Shown in pieces: positions 56,809 to 64,000 of a stretch of DNA of 64,000 nucleotides. The DNA is from Symsagittifera roscoffensis (Eukaryota > Xenacoelomorpha > Acoela > Convolutidae), in contig NC_087068.1 in assembly GCF_963678635.1 (NCBI RefSeq), positions 20,690,914 to 20,754,913 on the forward strand. Reading direction: 5' to 3'. The notes beneath the pieces are model-generated. The model saw only the letters and a program-made list of their open reading frames with translations. It had not been told where the DNA came from and did no database searches. How positions within the stretch are numbered: position 1 is the first letter of the stretch; the number at the start of each line of letters is the position of its first letter. The position numbers and the translations under genes are program-made.

Positions 56809-58887
56809 AAGCACAGACATGATCTGGAGGAGCGTGCAGTCTCCAGCACAACCTCTTCGACGGCGGATAATTCAGGAAGCTCAGGAATGGACACCTATTC
56901 AGACAGGAATTCGAGCTCGGGATCGGAACTGTCAGAACTAGCGATACACACGCTACTAGTGGAAACTCGGGCAAGGGACCTGGACAGAGAGGTGTACCAG
57001 GATCCTGACAGTGATCGCTACCTAATACCAAGCGAAAGAGTCTTTGATAACGCAGCGGATGACTTAGAAACGATAGCGGTATCGAAACGTTCGATAAGCC
57101 TGTTGCCGCAGAAAGAGGTAGTCAGGACTGATCTTCAGCCGTTTGAACAAGAAACACAACCGTTGGCGAAGATTTGGTGCGTTAAGATGGAAGAAGACAC
57201 ACATCAGCCCAACGAGCTGAATAGTCAGATGAGGGTCATGAAGACATACTTGAAGGCGAGATACAGACTCTCGGACCTTCTAAGAGCGCAGAGAAATGAT
57301 CGCATGACAAGCAACCTGAAAAGGTGGATCGAGAATGGTTCTCCGGATAAAGGGGACCTCGAAGAGGATAGTTATCGCATCCTGAGACAATACTTCATGC
57401 AGAAGGAAGGGAGGTTATATTTGAACAAGGACGGGATCGTGGCTTGCAAAAGAAGAGAGGAAGACAGAGTCCTATACAAGTATAACGCGATATTGTTACC
57501 GCAACTCTATCAGACAGAACTATTATTCAGGTCACATGATCAGATGGGCCATCAGGGGATCGACAAAGTATATCAGAGGATCCTGAAGCGCTTTGAGTGG
57601 CCTGGGATGAAAAAGGCATGCGAGAAATGGGTAACAGCATGTCTGTCATGCCAACAGGTCAAGGGTCCAAGGAAGTTGCGATTTCCTTTACAATCGATCG
57701 AGTCGTCTGAATTCAACGAGGTGGTGCAGATAGATCACCAAAAGATATGCATGACAGACAATGGTTATAATCAGGTGCTGGTCATGATAGATCATTTCAC
57801 GAAGTATGCAGAGGCCGTGCCCTGCATACCTGCCTCGGCGGAAGAGACATGCGACCACCTGATCAATACGTGGATAGCAAGACATGGTTGTCCGATGACG
57901 TTTCAATCGGATAATGGAACAGCTTTCGTAGGAGAGCTTACGAAAGAGCTTATGAGACGCTCACAGGTTGCTCAGGCTCACTCCACGACATAACACCCTC
58001 AGACGAATGGCTTAGTGGAAAGACAGAACAGGACGTTAGTGTCGATGCTGAGAGTATATTGTTCCAGGTACATGACTGATTGGGACAGATACCTTCCACA
58101 GGTGATGGGAGCATATAATAGCACGCAACACTCCACCACTGGAGTCAGTCCACACATGATGCTAACTGGACACGAAAAGTCTTTACCCTTAACCTTCTTC
58201 TACCCAGAATATGAGGGAAAGAAAACGTCCCCACAGGTCTACGTGAGGGATGTGATCAGACGCCAACAGGAGCTGAACGATTTGTGTAGACGAAACACTC
58301 AGCAGGCACAGGCAAGGCAGAGGAAAAGGTTCGACAAGAAAGCAGCTGGTGCAAAGGCTTACTCGGTGGGAGACTACGTATGGGTATTCCAGAACGTTAT
58401 ACCACCGAAAGGGACAAAAAAGCTCCTAAAAAAATGGAGGGGACCCTTCATGATTACAGAGTTGCATCAGGAGGGACGCTTTTATAGACTGAGTACTGGC
58501 CGAGCCGCACACTACGAGAACTTAAAGCCACACAATTCATCGACAGAAGACTGGTGTATACCTGCAGACATGGAAGAAGGGGATTATCTGATGATGGATC
58601 CTGCTTGTGAGGTCAATGAAAAAGGCACCAGGGAGAAGAACGATGGAAACGAAGTCGTAGAGGAAGGTACGGATACACCGCTGGACCTGGATCCAAACGA
58701 ACAGATGGAAGCGGACGATGAAACCTTACCCTACGCAGAGGAAGATTGGCAGGATCCCGAACAGATAGAGGTTCCCAAGAACTTGGAACCGGATCTTCCG
58801 TTCACCATACAGACTCGTCAGAAGGACGGGATGAGACCAAGAAAGAAATACAATCCTTACGGTGACGACTTTGTAGGGATAGGATAG
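56809..58887 (+). pseudogene. pol (IN): Copy A integrase and pol C-terminus, one nonsense codon
   Basis: The same frame as RT continues after the TGA at 56,806. From the ATG at 56,887: HX4H zinc ligands (His 217, 222) and CX2C (Cys 252, 255); catalytic Asp 283 (QIDHQKIC), Asp 342 (FQSDNGTAF) and Glu 378 (GLVERQN), exactly 35 residues between the last two, the DD35E of Ty3/Gypsy integrases. A TAA at 57,991-57,993 interrupts the HPQTNG motif, where copy B has Tyr (TTYHPQTNG), so a single base change explains it. A GPF-type segment (WRGPFMITEL) follows, then an acidic tail ending at TAG 58,885. Confidence 0.92.
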
Positions 58888-58946
58888 ATCTAAAGAAGAT
58901 AGTGGAGGAAGTAGTGGGTCTAGAGGAAATAACTGTGTCACATGAC

Positions 58947-59888
58947 ATGGACATAGTCGATGATCATGACGATGAGTGGGTTGACGACTGGTCGAAACCC
59001 GAGGTAGAATTCGACGACGAGCAACAGCAGTCATATGAACAAGACTTGACGAACCTGCGTGTCTTGGAGTGGCTGAATGAAACGACCTCGGATCCAGAGG
59101 AGACCAGCATCACGATTCAAGACGTGGATCGTGGAAGCATGAAATACATCAAGACCGAACGAGATGATCCTTCCTGGGCTGCCCAGGAAGGACGACTACT
59201 CATTCCAGCTTCTAACCTCGACTTGATACCCGGTATGCGATCGACGGGGACGCCGATGGATGTTTTTGTCCGGGGAGTGGGGGTAGGACTTACCCACACT
59301 GAAAACCTGATAATAAAAAAGTTGAGAATAGCAAGAGAAACAGGAGACTTAGAAGTAGAAACAGGCGAAGAACCTAAGAAACCTGACATAGGCAGGGTAG
59401 TTGAGTCATATTTTAACTTACCAAATGAATATTCAAGTAACATAATACTAACAGACAGTGATTTCATACTCACAAACAGAACATGTGCGATAGCAATCAC
59501 AGCAGACATGAGTTTTAGGACAGCGTTAGCGGCAGATTTTAAGAGAGAATACAAAAACGTGGAATTCCTTTGGAAGCAAAGACCAGGGATAGGGGGCGTA
59601 GCAGCCTTACCTCCGGCGGCGTCGCAGATACCGGGAAAATATTTGTGCTTCTTGGTAACGAGGGCGACGGAGAAGCAGCACGTGGACCCAGAGAACCTAT
59701 TCTTGTCTTTGACGAGGCTGAGGGACTTCCTTGTCGAAATGGACATGAAGGAGCTCTCGCTTCCAGTGTACGATCCAAACAGAGGAAGACTGCATCCTCG
59801 GGAATTGTACGCGCTTGTACACGTGATATTCTCTGATACGAACATACAAGTATATCTACATAAGAAATATTACTTATGTATAGGCTGA
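58947..59888 (+). CDS. Retrotransposon-borne macrodomain protein
   Basis: 313 codons from the first ATG; the frame is open back through the pol stop. The N-terminal ~80 residues are acidic; a conserved unknown block (VFVRGVGVGLTHTENLIIKK) is at about 106-125. From residue ~164 the order of blocks fits a macrodomain of the TARG1/OARD1 type: strand IILTDSDFIL, loop ITADMSFRTALAADFK, GIGGVAALPP, PGKYLCFLVTRA, NLFLSLTRLRDFL, ELSLPVYDPNRGRL, ELYALVHVIFSDTNIQVYL. Family members bind ADP-ribose and remove it from acidic residues or cleave O-acyl-ADP-ribose. The second loop, where TARG1 has GCGLD, reads YDPNRG, so activity is doubtful while binding is possible. Copy B keeps the same loop. Confidence 0.78.
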   Translation: MDIVDDHDDEWVDDWSKPEVEFDDEQQQSYEQDLTNLRVLEWLNETTSDPEETSITIQDVDRGSMKYIKTERDDPSWAAQEGRLLIPASNLDLIPGMRSTGTPMDVFVRGVGVGLTHTENLIIKKLRIARETGDLEVETGEEPKKPDIGRVVESYFNLPNEYSSNIILTDSDFILTNRTCAIAITADMSFRTALAADFKREYKNVEFLWKQRPGIGGVAALPPAASQIPGKYLCFLVTRATEKQHVDPENLFLSLTRLRDFLVEMDMKELSLPVYDPNRGRLHPRELYALVHVIFSDTNIQVYLHKKYYLCIG

Positions 59889-60286
59889 GTGATGTGCGAG
59901 AGAGTGTTAGGCCAAAGACTAAGTTGTATGTAAAAAGTGATATGTGTGTTATGTTATGTTATGTTATGTGTTAGGTTATTAAGATCATGGGTAAGTAGGG
60001 GTTAGTGACCATGAACAACTAAATGAAGATCTTGGGAATAGATCCAAAGTTTGGACTGTCCAATCTTAGGTCGAATTCCAAAATTTTAGAAACCAATTGA
60101 TTTTAATAAATTTTAGGATAAATATCTTTTTATCTGAACTGTTTTTAAGCAAATTTTAACGATATATGTTAAGGTGAAACAGACAAGTGTGATATTTGTT
60201 ACTTCTTTTCTAGATCCTGATTGATCATTTAATAACTCATTTGAGTCAAATATCGAATCGAATCAAATCAAACTTGAAAGAATAGA
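59889..60286 (+). other. Intergenic spacer between macrodomain and coiled-coil ORFs
   Basis: About 400 bp of AT-rich non-coding DNA inside copy A. It contains a small array of the pentamer TGTTA (about four units near 59,947-59,969). Copy B has an equivalent non-coding spacer with a different tandem repeat. A promoter, splice acceptor or internal ribosome entry site could lie here, but none is recognisable. Confidence 0.6.
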
Positions 60287-61102
60287 ATGGACAACTTCAA
60301 CTTGGATGAATTGATGGACCTGGCAGAGGCATATGTAGGACCGATGATAGATGCGATCTATCGTCGGCTGATCGATCGAGACTTCGCTCTGGAGGACCCA
60401 GAGGTAGTCATGTTGCTGACCGCCCTGATCAACATCTTGGGGCACGACAACCGTGGGGACCGCCCCACGGAAGTCCTGTTGATGGCAGCATATGGAGAAA
60501 GAGGAGTACTAGACCGCACGAACATGAGAGTGATGAGGTGGAGAAACGGGGCTCTCTCAGGGAGTGACTTGGCGAATGAGCCTGGATTGGAAAGTTCTAG
60601 GACTTACCAACCAGGAATACCCTCCAAGCCCAAACCTGGGCTGACGAGAATGCATCGGGAGATGAACAGCGAGGCGACCTCGTCTGGTTCACCACTGAGA
60701 GCAGCTGTGCCACCAAAAAGGGCGAAAGTAGGACAGGAAGTTCAGACGAACCAAACCATGCAAGGTCTGGATGAGATGAACGAAGAACTGAAAAGTACGA
60801 AGAAGGAGCTGGACGAGATGACCAGAAGCATGCTCCAGATGGAGGAAGATTGGGACATGTGGAGAAAGTTGTTTGAAGACTGCAACAAAAAGCAGGGTCA
60901 AGAGATTGAGCGCTTAAGGCAGGAATACAAAGAGCAATCGGAGCAGATGGCGTTGACAACGGCCGTGGAGAAAGTGATACCTGCAAGGGATATTCCTCGT
61001 GGGCAGTCCCCGATGCAGCTCTTGACGCCTCGAGAAATGAGTCAAACAACGGAGACACGATCTCCAGTAGAGACAAAATCGAGTAATGATCCCGGATCCT
61101 AG
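60287..61102 (+). CDS. Coiled-coil protein between macrodomain and SGNH ORFs
   Basis: 271 codons, ATG at 60,287. Residues ~18-66 (PMIDAIYRRL through TEVLLMAAY) form a compact helical domain conserved in copy B. Residues ~160-225 are a strong heptad coiled coil (MNEELKSTKKELDEMTRSM). The C-terminus is Pro/Ser/Thr-rich. No enzyme motif is seen. Its stop lies 17 nt beyond the ATG of the SGNH ORF, in a different frame, so the two are likely translationally coupled, and the protein may act as an oligomerising partner or nucleoprotein subunit. Function otherwise unknown. Confidence 0.8.
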   Translation: MDNFNLDELMDLAEAYVGPMIDAIYRRLIDRDFALEDPEVVMLLTALINILGHDNRGDRPTEVLLMAAYGERGVLDRTNMRVMRWRNGALSGSDLANEPGLESSRTYQPGIPSKPKPGLTRMHREMNSEATSSGSPLRAAVPPKRAKVGQEVQTNQTMQGLDEMNEELKSTKKELDEMTRSMLQMEEDWDMWRKLFEDCNKKQGQEIERLRQEYKEQSEQMALTTAVEKVIPARDIPRGQSPMQLLTPREMSQTTETRSPVETKSSNDPGS

Positions 61103-64000
61103 TGACACCTTGGGTGACCCCGTCGTAGAACAGACAGTGAGGAAACTGATAGAGACAGCTGGACGACTGGTCGCTAACAAGAATGCGCCAGGTTCCGGGG
61201 TGACTGCACCCTATGGAACGATTGACGATACGGGCAGAGTACAACTCTCCCAGACCGTGATCAGACAAGGGATAAGTAACGTGACACCACTCATGGGGAG
61301 CTCGAGAATCCCAGAGAAGAAAGTACGAAAGATGCCAGCGAAGAAAGTGTCTCGCATTATAGACGTGCAGAAGAATAATCAATTGAAAAATAATTTCACG
61401 GGAGTTCCGGAGACAGATCCGAGGGCCTGCTTCAATCGAGCTACCTGGAGCCCGGCTGTAAACCTGCAGCAACCACCACTCGGGACATCTCATCTGATAT
61501 TGGGAGACAGCTTGGTCAGAGTGCTGTCGAATTTGAGGACCTCGTGGGTCACCACGGTGATGGCCTTTGGAGGAGCGACGATAGCCCAGTTATATCGGAT
61601 GGTGGAACTGATGAATCCAGGGAGGATTCCCAATGTGATGATCTTAGTTGGGACGAATGACATCTCCAGAGGTTCAGACGAGCAGGAAGCACTATGGGAG
61701 TCAATGATGGTGTGTTTGTTTACTACCCTCTGGCAGAAATTCAATTGCGCGGTACTGACCGTTTGCACTGTGCCAATGAATACGAGAAGCCTGACAGCCT
61801 CAGGAAGAAGGCACAACGAGGAAGTCGTAAGATGGAACAACATCTTGAGGAACCTAGCAAGTCGAAATGCCGGAAGAATGATCCTCGTGGACATCGAACA
61901 TGAGTTGAGAGCCATGGATCAGGCCAGACTGACCACGGATGGCATCCACTTCGACAGTATTGAAGGACAAGCTTGGTTGAATCGAGTCTTCCAAGAGCGG
62001 TTGGACGAGCTGGAAGCAGAACTCTTTGACACAGGAGTGCTGAAGGAAGAAGGAACAGTGAGTGACCCGGTGATTACCACCTTTGTGCCTCCTAGCTTGG
62101 AAACACGCTTGGGTACGGTCCCGGCCGTCACGAACTACAGGCAACAAAGCTCCAGCGAACCAGGTCGAAGAACAGACGTACAGGATCGATTGGGAGAAGC
62201 ACCGATGAGGAGGACTATTCATCCTAGGAGAAGAATAGGACCTGTCAACCCAATTGAAGAGACAGCAGGCACATCTAGATCGGACACTAGATCGGAGACG
62301 ACGAGTACCAGTCGAGAGGAGAGACCGAGCAGAGGCTCATTGATGTGGTCGAGACCCATACCGTCTCCCTGGCATATATACAAAGACGAGCTAATGAAGC
62401 TGGATCTTCAGAGAGTAAGCTTCATCGAAGATGCAAGGAGGATGCTGAATGGAGCGAAGCTATCCGTCAGCAGATTGTACTCGATAACCGGCGTAGACTG
62501 GTTGATAGCCGCTAGCATAAATTTCAGCTCCACGACGGCCTTGAGATTTGCTGACTTGGAGGGACTGCCCTCTAACAACACGATGGGACCAGTGAATGCG
62601 AGACCGTTGCAAGATGTGAGGTTGAACCATGATGAGGGGAATCGTGAAGAGAGACCAGGAAGATTCCTGACTACGAGAGCGCCGATTGGACAACACCTGA
62701 AGATATTCAGGCAGCTGACGACACCCCCTGGTCATGTGAAGGAAAGAGTGTACCCAAAACTAGTGAACCAAGATGGTGATGCCCAGAGATATGGCGGATT
62801 GACAGCGATAAAGAAAGATGAAACCATCTTCGCCGCCTATGACAAAGCAGAGATGAGGAAGGCCAAAATTATGGTAGTAGCGAATTCAGAGTTCGCGTAC
62901 ACTTCCAAGTCTTTGTTTTGGCCGGACGTCATAATGTTGGCAGCGGTCGACCTGGACCTACTGCAATCAGTATCTTTGGCTATAGGGGTACAAAGGCAGA
63001 CGGACATGAATCCAATTACGATTGTGTTTGCTGGCATCAATGACCATCTACACAGTAGAGGTTTTCTGAGCAGACTCAGAGATCCTACAACAGCAGAGAA
63101 CGCTGTATGGCCAGCGATAAAAGACATCCTTGAGTCGATGGGTGAAGTGGTGGATGCAACGAAGGAGGGGTCATTCAGTAAAGTGGCATTGAGAGTAGTA
63201 TTCGCGTTGTCTCCGGGATATGCACATCTCCCGGATGGACTGAAATTCGTGTATGCAATTGTGGCCTTGCTCTCGGAAGGAAAATATGATGTGATCATAT
63301 CAGCCCCGAATCGCCTGATAGAAATGGAGAACCTGAGGCCACTTAAGGCTGAACTGCCTGCAGTATGGTCAGATATCTCAAACGCGATGAGAGGATTCAA
63401 GGACCACGCGCTACACATGTTAGTGTTGGACGAAGTGCTGGGGTTGGAACTGTCCAATTTCAGTCGACAACTCAAACTGAAACCGGGAATAGACGACGAC
63501 CATCGAGTGATCGCGGCAATGTCCAACGACTTATGGATCCGAGCAATGGAAGTGGCAAGTGAAGACACAAGAAGGAAAAATTCACTGGAGACAAGAGCTC
63601 ATCTGGAGGCGATGATTCTGAGAACCAAACCGGAAGCCAACCAGTGGCTACACCTGAACCCTAGAGTAGCGGCATTGGGTGCAGATGCTTTTGAGCAAGG
63701 CCCCGTGATGATCACGAAGATGCATGCTTACTTGTTGAAGGAGGTGAACCTGGCGGAAAATGCCGGAGAAAAGACTGCTGAGTTTGTTAACAGAATGTGT
63801 CAGATTACTCTGGAAACCTTCTGGACCCAGGAAATGAAAGGACAGGAGGGCTTTGAAAGGACAGACAGCATGCTAGAAGGGTTGGGAGCCGGATGGACCG
63901 CGTCCTTCTTGGCAAAAGTTTACCCGAAAGTCTCGCACTATTTGATAAAGGAATTCCTCCAAGCAGTAGTGAGAGTATCGATAGTGGAATTAATAGCCTT
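61086..64000 (+). CDS. Long protein with SGNH/GDSL hydrolase domain, open at window end
   Basis: ATG at 61,086; 971 codons without a stop to the window edge. Residues ~135-305 are an SGNH hydrolase: block I LGDSL (Ser 142), block II AFGGAT (Gly 162/163), block III LVGTND (Gly 189, Asn 191), block V TTDGIHF (Asp 285, His 288), so the catalytic Ser-Asp-His set and oxyanion residues are all present. Such enzymes are esterases/acyl hydrolases, including O-acetyl-esterases. Residues ~305-410 are low-complexity. From ~595 to ~795 a second Rossmann-like region has VFAGINDH (Gly 650, Asn 652), resembling block III, but no matching catalytic Ser or His; it may be a dead SGNH duplicate. The rest is helical and unrecognised. 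Confidence 0.82.
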   Translation, partial: MIPDPSDTLGDPVVEQTVRKLIETAGRLVANKNAPGSGVTAPYGTIDDTGRVQLSQTVIRQGISNVTPLMGSSRIPEKKVRKMPAKKVSRIIDVQKNNQLKNNFTGVPETDPRACFNRATWSPAVNLQQPPLGTSHLILGDSLVRVLSNLRTSWVTTVMAFGGATIAQLYRMVELMNPGRIPNVMILVGTNDISRGSDEQEALWESMMVCLFTTLWQKFNCAVLTVCTVPMNTRSLTASGRRHNEEVVRWNNILRNLASRNAGRMILVDIEHELRAMDQARLTTDGIHFDSIEGQAWLNRVFQERLDELEAELFDTGVLKEEGTVSDPVITTFVPPSLETRLGTVPAVTNYRQQSSSEPGRRTDVQDRLGEAPMRRTIHPRRRIGPVNPIEETAGTSRSDTRSETTSTSREERPSRGSLMWSRPIPSPWHIYKDELMKLDLQRVSFIEDARRMLNGAKLSVSRLYSITGVDWLIAASINFSSTTALRFADLEGLPSNNTMGPVNARPLQDVRLNHDEGNREERPGRFLTTRAPIGQHLKIFRQLTTPPGHVKERVYPKLVNQDGDAQRYGGLTAIKKDETIFAAYDKAEMRKAKIMVVANSEFAYTSKSLFWPDVIMLAAVDLDLLQSVSLAIGVQRQTDMNPITIVFAGINDHLHSRGFLSRLRDPTTAENAVWPAIKDILESMGEVVDATKEGSFSKVALRVVFALSPGYAHLPDGLKFVYAIVALLSEGKYDVIISAPNRLIEMENLRPLKAELPAVWSDISNAMRGFKDHALHMLVLDEVLGLELSNFSRQLKLKPGIDDDHRVIAAMSNDLWIRAMEVASEDTRRKNSLETRAHLEAMILRTKPEANQWLHLNPRVAALGADAFEQGPVMITKMHAYLLKEVNLAENAGEKTAEFVNRMCQITLETFWTQEMKGQEGFERTDSMLEGLGAGWTASFLAKVYPKVSHYLIKEFLQAVVRVSIVELIA

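Larger units (their letters stand above)
50377..64000 (+). mobile_element. Giant polycistronic Ty3/Gypsy-type retrotransposon, copy A (runs off window)
   Basis: Order: ORF1 coiled coil; gag; protease-RT-RNase H-integrase; macrodomain ORF; coiled-coil ORF; SGNH-hydrolase ORF (open at the window end). Integrase follows RNase H, the Ty3/Gypsy order. Base composition is visibly less AT-rich than the flanking DNA. More than 13.6 kb is present without the 3' LTR, well beyond the usual 4-8 kb of such elements. Gag-pol has four inactivating lesions; the four other ORFs are open. Copy B at 31.5-39.7 kb confirms the gene order. Confidence 0.93.

Noticed and set aside
59117-59845. 242-codon minus-strand frame opposite the macrodomain ORF
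   Set aside because: Antisense shadow; the plus-strand frame has the macrodomain pattern and a homologue in copy B.
60597-61493. 298-codon minus-strand frame opposite the coiled-coil and SGNH ORFs
   Set aside because: Antisense shadow of two supported frames, with Cys/Ser/Leu-rich low-information content.
62837-63568. 243-codon minus-strand frame opposite the SGNH ORF
   Set aside because: Antisense of a continuous 971-codon frame; no motif of its own.

Overview
This is a eukaryotic nuclear window, almost certainly metazoan. It is AT-rich and intron/UTR-like in texture, packed with degenerate repeats, and holds no bacterial-type operon, RNA gene or intact cellular gene that I can recognise. 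The protein-coding content belongs to transposable elements: a very large Ty3/Gypsy-type LTR retrotransposon (two copies), a Penelope-like element (PLE), a non-LTR reverse transcriptase fragment and an older LTR-type gag-pro relic. A cnidarian host is my best guess, from general familiarity with similar multi-ORF Gypsy and PLE proteins in coral-like genomes, but this is a weak inference.

Layout. 1-10 kb: AT-rich DNA with a pair of ~280-bp direct repeats (1.77-2.06 and 9.66-9.95 kb) that may be LTRs around a decayed minus-strand gag-pro relic (5.2-7.5 kb). 10.05-12.84 kb: a foldback element with ~0.6-0.65 kb inverted arms. 13-19 kb: non-coding DNA with degenerate palindromic 10-bp repeats (TTATAATCGA) and C-rich stretches. 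20.6-28.6 kb: a large, old inverted repeat (arms ~2.3 kb) whose spacer holds a non-LTR reverse transcriptase fragment. 29.3-31.3 kb: one copy of a long non-coding repeat, also found at 42.99-43.6 and 46.5-48.7 kb. A 200-N assembly gap follows at 31,310-31,509. 31.5-39.7 kb (minus strand): copy B of the Gypsy element, heavily mutated and with the RT core and RNase H deleted. 40.0-40.4 kb: a minisatellite in B's presumed leader. 43.8-46.2 kb: a broken PLE with a PHD finger lodged between RT motifs B and C, and a C-terminal GIY-YIG endonuclease. 46.5-50.4 kb: repeat plus the leader of copy A, with a dispersed short G-rich motif. 50.4-64.0 kb (plus strand): copy A, running off the window.

The notable system is the Gypsy element. 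Besides gag (two CCHC knuckles), retropepsin, RT, RNase H and a DD35E integrase, it carries an upstream coiled-coil ORF1 and three ORFs after pol: a macrodomain (TARG1/OARD1-like fold) protein, a coiled-coil protein, and a very long protein with a complete SGNH/GDSL esterase signature plus a second, degenerate SGNH-like region. Equivalents of the macrodomain and coiled-coil ORFs are recognisable in copy B, so they belong to the element and are not a chance insertion. Stop/start overlaps of 11-25 nt recur between consecutive ORFs in both copies, which suggests polycistronic expression by termination-reinitiation. In copy A the accessory ORFs are open while gag-pol has four lesions.
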